NCBI RefSeq assembly: GCF_004769235.1
Contig: NZ_RQFG01000005.1
Span: 310,001 to 374,000, forward strand
Direction of reading: 5' to 3'
DNA length: 64,000 nt
Source of the DNA: Leptospira kanakyensis
Lineage (GTDB): Bacteria > Spirochaetota > Leptospiria > Leptospirales > Leptospiraceae
Shown here: positions 36,975 through 46,453 of the stretch, one piece after another
How the letters are laid out: every line of letters starts with the position of its first letter
Numbering within the stretch: the stretch's first letter is position 1
Translations under genes and position numbers: made by a program
Notes under the pieces: generated by a model
Databases searched by the model: none
What the model saw: the letters and a program-made list of their open reading frames with translations, nothing else
What the model was told of the DNA's origin: nothing

Positions 36975-37612
36975 CAGTGTTCGAAAAGATTTGGTACTTC
37001 CAAAAGATCAAGTTCCACTTGGGTTTCTAAAAAGGCAAAACAACGTTCGGCCAAAGCAAAACGATTTTCGCGAATCATCATCTCCGTGAGGATGGACTCA
37101 AGAGCAATTAAAAACCGAACATCTGTCGATGCATAATCCACTTGGTCTTTCGTGAGGATCTTTTTTCCCCAATCCGAACTTTGATTTTTTTTATCGATGT
37201 TTTCTTCAAAAAATTCGCGGATGAGTTCCTTTAACCCGTGTTTATCGGTATAAGTTCGAGCAAGTTTGCTTCCAATTTTTGTACAAAACACATTTTTTAC
37301 TTTGATCCCGAGCCTTGCGCGAAGGAAGGTCATGTCCATTCTTGCAAAATGGAAAATCTTTGTGATATCTTTGGATTCAAATAATTTTTGGATGTTCGGG
37401 GCTTCGGTTTGTCCTGGTAAAATTTGGACAAGAGCGACTTTATTTTTAGAATCGGAAATTTGTACAACACAGAGTCTGTCCCTTCTGGGATTGAGTCCCA
37501 TCATTTCACAATCCACAGACAACCGGTCATCCTTCTTAAAGGCTTCAAAAAATTCTTCGTTCAGATCTCCTTGTAAGACGACTGGTTTTATAGTTGAACG
37601 TTTTTGGGTCAT
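36974..37612 (-). CDS. RNase D-like 3'-5' exonuclease
   Basis: A 212-residue DEDDy exonuclease: exo I is LSVDCEMMGLNPRRDRL (Asp34, Glu36), exo II is FHFARMDMTFL and exo III is QVDYASTDVRFLIAL. It has the catalytic domain only and lacks the HRDC domains of full RNase D, as in many bacterial 3'-5' exonucleases. It could trim RNA or single-stranded DNA. It overlaps radA by one base-pair step (TGATG), so the two are translated together, which suggests a nucleic acid maintenance role. Confidence 0.9.
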   Translation of the reverse strand: MTQKRSTIKPVVLQGDLNEEFFEAFKKDDRLSVDCEMMGLNPRRDRLCVVQISDSKNKVALVQILPGQTEAPNIQKLFESKDITKIFHFARMDMTFLRARLGIKVKNVFCTKIGSKLARTYTDKHGLKELIREFFEENIDKKNQSSDWGKKILTKDQVDYASTDVRFLIALESILTEMMIRENRFALAERCFAFLETQVELDLLEVPNLFEH

Positions 37613-37666
37613 AATGGCTTACTATGGAAACTACCCTAACAAAATCATCAAATAGATTTTTCCAAG

Positions 37667-39553
37667 ATGAAAATTCAATACAGAGTTCATAATTCCGTCA
37701 CTATTTCTAACTTCCTTCCTGTAAAGGCAGGTGTTTACCAATCCGAATGTAAAAAATTCGAACTTTTACTTCCACAGGCCACTGATACCAAAACAGGAAC
37801 AATCCTTAGCCCCAAACTCATTTGGCGGGAATCCACAAGGCCCGAAGTGGGATTTTCTGTAGACCATTTGGAATTGGAATTATCCATCCTTCCAGAAGGT
37901 GGCGGTTATAACCTCTTCCAACATGGATACCAGTCTTGGTCCATTTCAAGAAAAGTGGAAAATACCTCCATTGACAAACCTCCCTTTTTGTCTTTTTTAC
38001 AATACTCTCAAGAGAATATTTATTCTAAACATGAATCGAAAGTGGGAAAGTTTATCTCAGAATATCTCACTCTAGTTTTTAATAAAGAATCAGGAAATGG
38101 AATTTTGTATGCTCCGATAGAACAGGGAGAATTCGGAACCAAATTCGAAGTGGTATTGGGTGAGAATGGTGTCGTAACATCCGTTAAAGTCATCTACGAT
38201 ATACATTGTTTGCCTGACCTCAGGCCCAATGCAAAACTCAGCATCGCAAAAATCAAAGTCCTTCCTTTCAAAGGAAATCCAGAAATCAAACTGGCCAAAT
38301 ACTTTGAAGAACTGGGAAAAAAAGAAGGCCCTGGCAATTTACCAAAAAAAGTTCCTACGGGTTGGTGTTCTTGGTATTATTATTATACAAAAATTGATCA
38401 AAAAACAATTTTAGACAATTTAACAAAAGTTAGAGAACTTAACTTACCTTTTGAGTTCTTTCAGATTGATGATGGATACCAAAAAGAAATCGGAGATTGG
38501 CTTGTTCCCAACGAAAAATTTCCTGGTGGGATGAGAATTCTTGCTGACGAAATCAAACGTGTAGGACTAAAACCCGGGATCTGGCTTGCACCCTTTCTGG
38601 TGCGAAAAAAATCAGAATTCTTTCGTAAATACCCAGAGGCCATCCTCAAAGACCAAAATGGGAAACCAGTTCCTGCTATCTACCAACCTCTTTGGGGAAA
38701 AGGTTATACTTACGCTCTCGATATCACCCATCCAACTGCCCTTTCTTATTTAGAAAAAGTTTTTTCAACGATGGTCAAAGAATGGGGTTACCCTTACTTA
38801 AAATTGGATTTTTTATATGCGGGCCTCCTTCCTGGTGACGTATATAACAAGAGTTTATCGCCACAAGCAAGATATAGAAATGCATTAGAACTGATTCGTA
38901 AAACAGTCGGCAAAAATACCTTTTTACTTGGATGTGGGGCACCCATGTTACCATCAGTCGGAATTTTTGATGGAATGCGTATTTCTTGTGACGTTGCACC
39001 ATTTTGGTACCCGGAAAAACTTCGTGTTTTCTTAAAAGATAGAAATGCCCTTTGTACAAGAACAGCCCTGATCAATGATATCACTCGTTCTTCCATGCAC
39101 AGACATCTTTGGTTGAATGATCCAGATTGTTTGCTTGTTCGTAAAAAAAGAAACAAAATGAACGAAGCACAAACCAAGCTGATGGCCTCCGTCATGGCAG
39201 TGTCAGGTGGGATGTTACTCGTTTCTGATGACCTTACTAAATTAGAGATGGATCGTTTGGATCTTTTAAAAAAGGCCTTTCAGTTGAATCGGGAATGCCA
39301 AGCTTATACCCCAGTTCCTATTGGAATTTTTGAAGAAGAATTTCCCAATGCAATGTACAATCCAGCCGGATACCTTGGGATTTGGAATCCAACCGAAGAG
39401 GAAAAAACCATTCGAGTAGCCGTTCCCCAAGGACTAAAAACCAAAGAGCCTTTTTTGGATTTCTGGACAGGTACAATGGTAAACCTTAGGATCATTGGTG
39501 GCCATTTTGAAGTAACCCTGCCAGCTTTTGGTTCTGTAGTTGTCGCCGTTTGA
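37667..39553 (+). CDS. Alpha-galactosidase (GH36)
   Basis: A 628-residue glycoside hydrolase of family GH36/clan GH-D. The N-terminal beta-sandwich (1-220) precedes a TIM barrel with the conserved GWCSWYYYYTKI segment, IDDGYQKEIGDW, GIWLAPFLVRKKSEFF, the nucleophile aspartate in YLKLDFLYAGLLPGDV and the acid/base aspartate in MRISCDVAPFWYPEKL. The C-terminal domain is beta-rich. No signal peptide is seen, so it should be cytoplasmic. It is divergent from the exonuclease gene and stands alone; alpha-galactosides or related sugars are the likely substrate. Confidence 0.88.
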   Translation: MKIQYRVHNSVTISNFLPVKAGVYQSECKKFELLLPQATDTKTGTILSPKLIWRESTRPEVGFSVDHLELELSILPEGGGYNLFQHGYQSWSISRKVENTSIDKPPFLSFLQYSQENIYSKHESKVGKFISEYLTLVFNKESGNGILYAPIEQGEFGTKFEVVLGENGVVTSVKVIYDIHCLPDLRPNAKLSIAKIKVLPFKGNPEIKLAKYFEELGKKEGPGNLPKKVPTGWCSWYYYYTKIDQKTILDNLTKVRELNLPFEFFQIDDGYQKEIGDWLVPNEKFPGGMRILADEIKRVGLKPGIWLAPFLVRKKSEFFRKYPEAILKDQNGKPVPAIYQPLWGKGYTYALDITHPTALSYLEKVFSTMVKEWGYPYLKLDFLYAGLLPGDVYNKSLSPQARYRNALELIRKTVGKNTFLLGCGAPMLPSVGIFDGMRISCDVAPFWYPEKLRVFLKDRNALCTRTALINDITRSSMHRHLWLNDPDCLLVRKKRNKMNEAQTKLMASVMAVSGGMLLVSDDLTKLEMDRLDLLKKAFQLNRECQAYTPVPIGIFEEEFPNAMYNPAGYLGIWNPTEEEKTIRVAVPQGLKTKEPFLDFWTGTMVNLRIIGGHFEVTLPAFGSVVVAV

Positions 39554-39623
39554 CTTTAGAAAATTAATTGACGGGTAAAAATTTGGGCTTAGAATCTTTG
39601 CAATTCGTCGTAAGAGGTTTTTT

Positions 39624-40088
39624 ATGCGTATGATCAAACATTTGAGTCTAGTTTCCGTAATTGCGGTTCTAATTTCATTTAACAACTGTGCTATCTTAGA
39701 TTCTGCTTCTACAAGTGTAAGCCGATTAGGGATTTCTGTCTCTGATTCTACATCTGCATTTGTGAAATCAGTTTCCAAAAGTATCTCTTCCATTTCTGAT
39801 GGTGAAAAAGAAAAAGCAATGAACGAGTACAAAGAGGATATCATTGCAAGCGTAGCTTTACAAATTCGTTATGAAAACCATAAACAAGAATTGGAAAACC
39901 AACTTGCTGCAATAGCAAAATCTCACGGTGTGGTGGCTTGGAGATCAAACAGTGTTACTTACATTGCCATTGGTCAAGGTTTGAAACAAGCAAACCTTTC
40001 ACCATCTGAAATGAAACTGGTAACAGAAGACGTGGCAAAACAAAATGCCGTTGTCGCCAAACTAATCCTAGACGGGTACAACCTATAA
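39624..40088 (+). CDS. Small lipoprotein, unknown
   Basis: A 154-residue predicted lipoprotein: N-terminal hydrophobic segment and lipobox SFNNC (Cys at about 22). Residues about 26-60 are Ser-rich (SASTSVSRLGISVSDSTS), followed by a helical region, YKEDIIASVALQIRYENHKQ, and a short globular end AWRSNSVTYIAIGQGLKQAN. I know no family. It is followed by a GC-rich terminator hairpin, but also lies immediately upstream of the Lnb_N-type gene. Confidence 0.7.
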   Translation: MRMIKHLSLVSVIAVLISFNNCAILDSASTSVSRLGISVSDSTSAFVKSVSKSISSISDGEKEKAMNEYKEDIIASVALQIRYENHKQELENQLAAIAKSHGVVAWRSNSVTYIAIGQGLKQANLSPSEMKLVTEDVAKQNAVVAKLILDGYNL

Positions 40089-41929
40089 TTCAGATCAATT
40101 GGGGGCGGCGAAACACCGCCCTTTCCTTATTTTTCTTCGTTTTCTTATTTCTATCTTTTTTCCCAATACATTCTGTATCCAAAGAAAACCAGTATGGTTT
40201 TTTATATATCGATTCGAATTCCGGTCAATCCAGCGGCGGACATTCTGCACTTCGCTTTGGTGATCGGGTATATCATCTCCAATATTCATTTGAAGACAAA
40301 ATCTTTCATTTGGTTCGGGAACCTTGGGAGGACTTTCGATTCCAATATGGTGTGGTCCAAAACAGAAATATTGAACTTTACGAATGGGATTTATCCGATT
40401 CCACAAAACGTTTGTTACGCCAAAAATGGAATGAACTATATTTAGTTCAGGAAACCCATATCCAAAACAAAAAAAATTTAGAACGAGATTTAGAGTTTTC
40501 TGAATCGAAACATAATGGGAACAACATCTCCTTACCCATTCCGGGATTCGGATATTTTACGAACATCCCTGATCCCTATTCTCCCATTCCTCATTTGTTT
40601 TCTTTAACCAAGAATGAAAATGAGTTTATAGAGAAATTCATCACAGAAAATGAAAAAAAATATAGTGAAGAAATTCTCTCAAGTGATACATTTTCTATAC
40701 CGAAAACAGATTCTCCTTACCAACTGATTCATACCATCCAAACCAAAACTGATTCATTCGCAAGTGCAGAGAAAAAAAACTTTGTTCGGATGTATTTACT
40801 AAATCCAGTTCTTATCTATGAACCTGCTTTTTTACAATTGAATGGACCAGAATTCCAGTTAAGTGAAGATGAAATAAACATCTGGAAAGGATATACAAGA
40901 GAGCTAACAAAGAATCTGCGATCCTGTATTTTTAGTCAAGATTGTAACGATTGGGAAGAGATAACTTTACTCATCCGCATCATTTATTTACAGAAATCAA
41001 TAGAGGCAAAAACCATTGTTTTTCCAAAAAAAAATTTTGACGGATTCCAATACCATCCTCTTACCGATTTACCAGAATCAGTGAAAACAACCAAACAAAA
41101 AGAATACGCTCATTTGTTTGCGACTAAAAAACAAGTTTTTGCTTCTGGTTTTGATCCCATCCATTTTTTTAATTGGGAATCCTTTCTTGTTCGTTACCAA
41201 GGGTATCTTGAATCTGGTGTATCATCAGAGGGACTTGAATTTAATTGGGTAGGATACAATCCTTACAGAAACCAATCACGATCCTCACAAAATTCAGACC
41301 AAAACAAAAACATTGAAAAACAAAAAGATTATGAATCCTACACGGAAGGAATTAGAAAATTATATTCATATCACCTGACTCACCAAAATTGTACATCTGA
41401 ACTTTTCCGTTACATGAATGAAATGTTTCCCGATGGTAAAATTGGAAATGAAGTGATTTGGAATCCACTTTCTACAAAAATAATTAGCCTAAATTTTGTA
41501 CCGGCAGTGGCAGCATTGAAATTGGAATCCAATGCAGGCACCAAACAAACAAAAGTTTTTTTTTCGTATCGAAATTTAAAACGAAACAATCTGAAAAACT
41601 TCACTGAAAAACATTTGAAAGAACGTTTTGTTCCTACGTCAAAAATTTATAAACCCAATCCACTCGACCCTCCGTTTTTGTTTTTTACAGAAGAAACAAT
41701 CTGGAATCGTCCCATCTTTGGTTTAGCCAATACCATTTATGGAGTAGGATATACCGGGATAGGAATTTTGACAGCACCCTTCGACAAAGGACAAAAATTT
41801 TCCAAAGGAACTGAGTCTGTATTTTATAGCCTTCCGGAACTTGCATTTTTTAATATCCGAAAAGGACATTTCCCTTTTATAGCAGCAGAAGATATCCCCG
41901 AAGAATACTACGAAAAAGAATCCCCATGA
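40088..41929 (+). CDS. Lnb N-terminal/DUF4105-type periplasmic protein, start codon unusual
   Basis: A protein of about 610 residues if read from the first codons after the upstream stop. It has a signal-like hydrophobic stretch (SLFFFVFLFLSFFPIHS) and the DUF4105/Lnb_N region NSGQSSGGHSALRFGDRVYH with a downstream HQNCTSELFRYMNEMF segment carrying the conserved Cys. In-frame, the codons from the stop at 40007-40009 to the TTG at 40310 contain no ATG, GTG or TTG, so the signal and the conserved N-terminus lack a conventional start; candidates are ATA 40085, ATT 40088 and ATC 40094. A TTG at 40099 is in another frame, so a single-base sequence error is an alternative. The gene ends overlapping the next gene by 4 bp (ATGA). 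Confidence 0.75.
   Translation: MQINWGRRNTALSLFFFVFLFLSFFPIHSVSKENQYGFLYIDSNSGQSSGGHSALRFGDRVYHLQYSFEDKIFHLVREPWEDFRFQYGVVQNRNIELYEWDLSDSTKRLLRQKWNELYLVQETHIQNKKNLERDLEFSESKHNGNNISLPIPGFGYFTNIPDPYSPIPHLFSLTKNENEFIEKFITENEKKYSEEILSSDTFSIPKTDSPYQLIHTIQTKTDSFASAEKKNFVRMYLLNPVLIYEPAFLQLNGPEFQLSEDEINIWKGYTRELTKNLRSCIFSQDCNDWEEITLLIRIIYLQKSIEAKTIVFPKKNFDGFQYHPLTDLPESVKTTKQKEYAHLFATKKQVFASGFDPIHFFNWESFLVRYQGYLESGVSSEGLEFNWVGYNPYRNQSRSSQNSDQNKNIEKQKDYESYTEGIRKLYSYHLTHQNCTSELFRYMNEMFPDGKIGNEVIWNPLSTKIISLNFVPAVAALKLESNAGTKQTKVFFSYRNLKRNNLKNFTEKHLKERFVPTSKIYKPNPLDPPFLFFTEETIWNRPIFGLANTIYGVGYTGIGILTAPFDKGQKFSKGTESVFYSLPELAFFNIRKGHFPFIAAEDIPEEYYEKESP
40103..40121 (+). terminator. GC-rich hairpin after the small lipoprotein gene
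   Basis: GGGCGG (40103-40108) and CCGCCC (40116-40121) form a 6-bp GC stem with a 7-base loop, followed by TTTCCTTATTTTT. It looks like a terminator for the lipoprotein gene at 39624, but it lies inside the frame of the next protein. Confidence 0.65.
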
Positions 41930-43548
41930 AAAAAGCCACTCTCTACATTCCCTATTTTTTCCTTTTGGGAGCCCAATTCCTACCAACAAAATTATGGTTT
42001 TTTCCGGGAGAAAGAACCACTTATCTTTTTTTCTCAGTTTTTTTCATCTTCATCCAATCTATTTTTTTATTTGTTGTATCAAAAAACACTCGTTTGGTGG
42101 AAAAATTAAAAAGTCATATTCCACCCAATTGGGTTTTGGGAATTCTCTTTTTTATATTTTTAGTTTTATATCCAGTTCGGAATATGGATTGGGGTGATGG
42201 ACTTCTCCTACTTGAAACCAACCTTTTAGAAACCAAACTCTTTGGATTTCAGTTCACATTGGATGAAATTCTAGAAACAATCCTTCATAGTGAGGTTTCC
42301 AATTTACTTTTTAGAATTGGATTTTCAGATGATCCAAGAGTTTCTTATACATTTTTGTCCCAACTCACGGGGATCGGAATGATCTTTGGTTTTTTATGGA
42401 CTGCCAAAGAAAAACTTAAATCCAATTCCTTTTCTATAACCATCTTACTTGCATCAGGTGGAATATTACTCACTTTTGGTTATGCCGAAAACTATACATT
42501 GGTCACTGGATGCCATTTATTACTTTATATTTTTGTTTCACAATATACAAAAGATCCAAAAGACAACGACCTTTTGTTATATGGCTCAACTGCCCTTGTT
42601 GCCATTTCTATGTTATTCCATTTGGTATCAGGATATTTGGTTCTTTTATTAGTATATTTATGGTATTTCCATTCGCCAAAAGAAAAGAAATTAAAACATT
42701 TATTCATTTGTAGTCTGATAGGTTTTGGAATCCTCCTACCTTGGTTCAGTTACTTTCTTTTTTTCCACGACCCGGCCATTGATAGAAATAGTACACATTT
42801 AATCCATCCACCCTTTTATCCTAAAAACCGATTGTTATCTTCCAATCATTTGAAAGAAATTCTATCTGTTTTGTATTGGAATGCTTCGATCGCTACGCTA
42901 TTTTTACTATATCAGTTTTTCTTTTCTAAAAATGAATGGAAGGTTTTTGTAAAGAAACCAGAAACAAAGGTGATCCTCGTATCCATATTAGCATTTTTTC
43001 TACATGGTTTCTTCCACAACCCTCAACTGGGTTTTCCGGCTGACTGGGACTTGATGGGTTTTTATTGGTTATCCATTACATTCCTTGCCCATCAGTTTTG
43101 GATCGAGTCAAAAGAAATTTCTGTTGAATGGATTCCTCCATTTTTATTTGGAACGGTAATAGTGGTTTTTTCGGCAATCACTTTGAACCAAAAAAATCCA
43201 AACAAGGAAAAACTTTGGGAAACTACAAAAGTTACAATCCAAACTTATGTTAACGAAAACAAAACTTATATAGACAATCTTCCCAAAGAAGATAAAAAGT
43301 TTTTTGCCAAAGGTGATTTTTTGTTTTATAAAGGCGAAGTGATCACAAACAAACTTTGTGATTTTCCACAAAAACAAGAGATCATCAAGAAAATGAAACA
43401 ACACCGAATCGATTGGAAAAAAGGATTCGAAGATGGAAGTTTCAAATCCAAAGATTCCCTTGGTATATTTTTAAAAGAAGCAACAAAAACAAATGTAGAA
43501 TATATCAAATCTCTAGAAGCAAATAAGATATGTCATCCGATGCTTTAG
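41926..43548 (+). CDS. Polytopic membrane protein (GT-C-like)
   Basis: A 540-residue protein with about ten predicted membrane helices up to residue 420 and a soluble C-terminal part of about 120 residues (KTYIDNLPKEDKKFFAKGDF). The acidic loop NMDWGDGLLLLETNLLET after an early helix resembles the loop of GT-C-type glycosyltransferases, and FGYAENYTLVTGCHLLLYIF is a second conserved-looking stretch. Its start overlaps the preceding gene by 4 bp, so the two are probably co-expressed. Function is unknown. It converges on the response-regulator gene with a 44-bp overlap of coding ends. Confidence 0.65.
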   Translation: MKKATLYIPYFFLLGAQFLPTKLWFFPGERTTYLFFSVFFIFIQSIFLFVVSKNTRLVEKLKSHIPPNWVLGILFFIFLVLYPVRNMDWGDGLLLLETNLLETKLFGFQFTLDEILETILHSEVSNLLFRIGFSDDPRVSYTFLSQLTGIGMIFGFLWTAKEKLKSNSFSITILLASGGILLTFGYAENYTLVTGCHLLLYIFVSQYTKDPKDNDLLLYGSTALVAISMLFHLVSGYLVLLLVYLWYFHSPKEKKLKHLFICSLIGFGILLPWFSYFLFFHDPAIDRNSTHLIHPPFYPKNRLLSSNHLKEILSVLYWNASIATLFLLYQFFFSKNEWKVFVKKPETKVILVSILAFFLHGFFHNPQLGFPADWDLMGFYWLSITFLAHQFWIESKEISVEWIPPFLFGTVIVVFSAITLNQKNPNKEKLWETTKVTIQTYVNENKTYIDNLPKEDKKFFAKGDFLFYKGEVITNKLCDFPQKQEIIKKMKQHRIDWKKGFEDGSFKSKDSLGIFLKEATKTNVEYIKSLEANKICHPML

Positions 43549-44620
43549 AAGATGTTTCTAAATATTGAATGTAGTTTGTAATTTCTGTTCTCATACTTTC
43601 AATCCGATTTTCCCCACCTGGGAGTTGGATTAAAGTTTGAACCAAAGGATGGGTGCTAGAAGCAAGTAACCCATCCGAATACAAGAAGAGAATGTCTCCG
43701 GTTTCCACAGAAACTTCATTTTCAGCAAATTCCATTTCTTTGAGAATCCCTAAAATTTGACCGGATTGATCTTGTAAAATCAAAGGAGCACGATTTCCTT
43801 TTTGGAAAACTAAAGGGAATGGATGCCCTCCTCTGGCGTAGGTGATCTTTTTTTTACGATGGTCGATTACGATACTAATGGCTGTCATACTATGAGTGCC
43901 AATTTCATTACAAAGTTCTCGATTCAACCGAGAAAGTAATTCAGAAGGTGCAATAGTGGTTGTTCTTGTTAATTCTTTATGAATGGCAGTCATAAGAATG
44001 GCGATGAGACCAGAAGTGACACCATGGCCTTCTATATCACCCATCAAAATCAATGTCCGATCTTCGTTTAAAGGTAAAACTTGGAAAAAATCACCAGAAA
44101 CAAAACTGACTGGTTTGATTTCTGAAAAGATTTTGTGACCTAAACCTTGTGGTAGATTCATAGTTCTTGTCTGAATTTTTGCAGCAAGCCGAAGGTCACG
44201 TTTGATGGATTCATCCATCGACTCTTTATCTTTTAAAAAATTATAATATTCAAATGCACGTGAAATCGCAGCTTCAATGGATTTTGTATGAAATGGTTTT
44301 AAAATAAAATCCGAGGCTCTGTGGTATAAAGAGGAAACTACAGTTTGAATGTCATGTTCCCCTGTCATCATAAGGACTTGCGTTTTGGAATCATGGGCTT
44401 TGATTTTTGGTAACAAATCTAAACCCGTAGTTTGAGGCATATTGACGTCTAAAAAAACAATGGGATTGCGTTCCCCTTCAAAGTATTCCAAACCTTGGAG
44501 AGGGTTTGTAAAATACCTTACAAAATATCCCAACCCATTGATAATGAGTTCTAAGGTTTCACAGATTTCTGTATCATCATCTATGATGAGAATCTCGGGT
44601 TTAAAAGAATATTCGGACAT
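43505..44620 (-). CDS. Response regulator with SpoIIE/PP2C phosphatase output
   Basis: A 371-residue signalling protein. Residues 1-125 are a receiver domain: EILIIDDDTEICETLELIIN, the phosphoacceptor aspartate in PIVFLDVNMPQTTGLDLLPK, VLMMTGEH and the conserved lysine in DFILKPFHTKSIEAAI. A linker helix leads to a SpoIIE-type PP2C serine phosphatase (about 150-371): KPVSFVSGDFFQVLPL, LILMGDIEGHGVTSGLIAIL, ITYARGGHPFPLVFQK and FLYSDGLLASS, with the metal-binding aspartates. Such proteins act in partner-switching control, although no anti-sigma gene lies nearby. Confidence 0.95.
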   Translation of the reverse strand: MSEYSFKPEILIIDDDTEICETLELIINGLGYFVRYFTNPLQGLEYFEGERNPIVFLDVNMPQTTGLDLLPKIKAHDSKTQVLMMTGEHDIQTVVSSLYHRASDFILKPFHTKSIEAAISRAFEYYNFLKDKESMDESIKRDLRLAAKIQTRTMNLPQGLGHKIFSEIKPVSFVSGDFFQVLPLNEDRTLILMGDIEGHGVTSGLIAILMTAIHKELTRTTTIAPSELLSRLNRELCNEIGTHSMTAISIVIDHRKKKITYARGGHPFPLVFQKGNRAPLILQDQSGQILGILKEMEFAENEVSVETGDILFLYSDGLLASSTHPLVQTLIQLPGGENRIESMRTEITNYIQYLETSSKASDDISYLLLEI

Positions 44621-44647
44621 CTACTAGATTATCGGCTTTTGGAATGG

Positions 44648-45463
44648 TTATTTTGAGACCAAAGTGAATTTTAGTTTTTCTTTCACTTCCTCCACCCTCT
44701 TAAAATAGGCCTCATGGAAAACTTTTTTCTCCAAATAGGGATCAGTGCAGGAAATCATTTCTCCATACTTCCACTCATAAGGTTCCCCATTTTCATAACG
44801 AACTCTGTTCTGATGGATTTGAGAAGACAAATTTCGTAGATTCGTCCCTCGAAAATTTCTGACAAGGGCTCGAAACGTTCCTTCCTTCTCAGGATCGATA
44901 AAACGAAACTTACGTGAAAATAAAACTGCATCATGAAAGTATTCTGGAACATTAAAAGCTCCCGATGTACCTAATTTTTTAGAAAGAACACGGATGAAGT
45001 CAGTGAATTCATTTAAGACGTTAAGGCCTGGATATTCTTGTCCAAAGTATAATTCCTTTTTGATATCCCCCGGTTCAAAATTAATATTTTGAGTGAGAAG
45101 CCAATCGATATAAATCATAGGGAACTGTTCATCATCCCCTTTCATTTGAAATTGAGATACCTTCAAACGAGTATGAACTAAAATTTTTCTATTTTCTGTT
45201 TTGATATAAATACGATTGTCGAAATTATTTAAAATTTCTAATTCAATGATTGGATTGGGGAATCCACGTTTTTCGACAGCAGAAATTAACCCAGCGCCAA
45301 CTAGCAACTGTTCTACTTCGTAATGAGTGAACCGGTTGAATAACCTTGGTTCCATATTAAGAGAAGTATTGAGTTCTTTAGAGACATCAACTAAAGACAA
45401 CTCATCCAGATTCAACCAATCGGATTCGTTTTTCTTTTTGTCTGTAGATGAAAAAACACCCAT
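44648..45463 (-). CDS. Hypothetical protein linked to HDAC-like gene
   Basis: A 271-residue cytoplasmic protein with no recognised domain. Its ATG overlaps the stop codon of the deacetylase gene by one base (TAATG), so they are translationally coupled. The middle portion is beta-rich (NRIYIKTENRKILVHTRLKV) and the C-terminal part is helical (EKKVFHEAYFKRVEEVKEKL). The response-regulator gene begins 27 bp downstream on the same strand, suggesting a three-gene unit. A substrate or partner for the deacetylase is only an inference. Confidence 0.65.
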   Translation of the reverse strand: MGVFSSTDKKKNESDWLNLDELSLVDVSKELNTSLNMEPRLFNRFTHYEVEQLLVGAGLISAVEKRGFPNPIIELEILNNFDNRIYIKTENRKILVHTRLKVSQFQMKGDDEQFPMIYIDWLLTQNINFEPGDIKKELYFGQEYPGLNVLNEFTDFIRVLSKKLGTSGAFNVPEYFHDAVLFSRKFRFIDPEKEGTFRALVRNFRGTNLRNLSSQIHQNRVRYENGEPYEWKYGEMISCTDPYLEKKVFHEAYFKRVEEVKEKLKFTLVSK

Positions 45464-46362
45464 TATTTTTCACCAAATGCAGTGATGGTATTAAAATGAA
45501 TTTCGACAGTGTCACGAAAATCACGTGCATATCCACCGGCAAGAGTCACAACACAAGGGACATTGAGAGACTCTGCAAACTTTCGGATCATTAAATCTCT
45601 TTCTTTTAAACCTTTCATCGAAATTTTTAATTCACCAAGAGAATCATCTTCATAAGGATCAGCTCCTGCAACATAATAAATTATATTGGCATCAAAATCT
45701 TTTCGGATCTGATTTAAGGAAGATTCTAATGTAGATAAATACTCATCATCTTTGGTGTTTGCTTCTAAGTTCACATCTAAGTTAGATTCTTCTTTCTTAG
45801 GGTAAAGATTACCTTGGTGCATCGAAAATGTGAAAACTTTGTCATCGTATTGGAAAATATAGGAATTTCCATTTCCTTGATGCAAATCCAAGTCAATGAT
45901 GAGGGCATTTATGTTCGGAGATGTTTCTTTTTGTTTTCTGATCGCAATCGCAACGTCGTTTAAATAACAAAAACCTTCAGCTTTGTCAGGGAAACTATGA
46001 TGATAACCGCCGCCCATATTCAAAGCAAATTGAAAGTTTTTTGAAAGTTCTGCTGCCATAATCGTCCCACCGACACCATACATAAAACTTTCCACAATAC
46101 TTCGATTAAGCGGAAGTTCAGAATACATAGTTCGCGATGTATGTTCGTAACTAAACAGATCATCTAAGTATTCTTTGGTATGAACGAGTTCTAAATCTGC
46201 TTCTTCTGCTTTTTTGGGTAACAAAATGTCCCAGGATGCATAGACCGGATCCCTTTTGACACGATTGTAAAGATGAGAATACTTATGTGCCGGGAACACA
46301 TGGCCAGGTAATTCGAGATTGTACGAAGAATGGTAAATGAGAGCGAGTGCATTAGATGCCAT
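45463..46362 (-). CDS. Histone-deacetylase-like amidohydrolase (class IV-like)
   Basis: A 299-residue zinc deacetylase from the ATG at 46362; an upstream ATG at 46398 would add 12 residues. Key elements are FPAHKYSHLYNRV, the tandem histidines in GGGYHHSFPDKAEGFCYLND, the zinc site LIIDLDLHQGNGNSYIFQYD, the third ligand in YVAGADPYEDDSLGELK, and the TLAGGYARDF segment. The GGGxHH and DLDxHQGNG forms are those of the HDAC11/class IV-like group, unlike the class II-like relative at 30566. It heads a unit with the hypothetical protein and possibly the SpoIIE-type regulator. Confidence 0.92.
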   Translation of the reverse strand: MASNALALIYHSSYNLELPGHVFPAHKYSHLYNRVKRDPVYASWDILLPKKAEEADLELVHTKEYLDDLFSYEHTSRTMYSELPLNRSIVESFMYGVGGTIMAAELSKNFQFALNMGGGYHHSFPDKAEGFCYLNDVAIAIRKQKETSPNINALIIDLDLHQGNGNSYIFQYDDKVFTFSMHQGNLYPKKEESNLDVNLEANTKDDEYLSTLESSLNQIRKDFDANIIYYVAGADPYEDDSLGELKISMKGLKERDLMIRKFAESLNVPCVVTLAGGYARDFRDTVEIHFNTITAFGEK

Positions 46363-46453
46363 TAAATTGATATTTTTGCGAAAAATGACACAAGTCAATT
46401 CAATCCGTACAATTTACTTGCAGGAAAAATCAAAAAAGCTAAGAATAGGGCCT

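Noticed and set aside
40099..40260. TTG start at 40099 giving a signal-like peptide in another frame
   Set aside because: That frame does not lead into the conserved Lnb_N sequence without a frameshift; kept only as an alternative in the finding.
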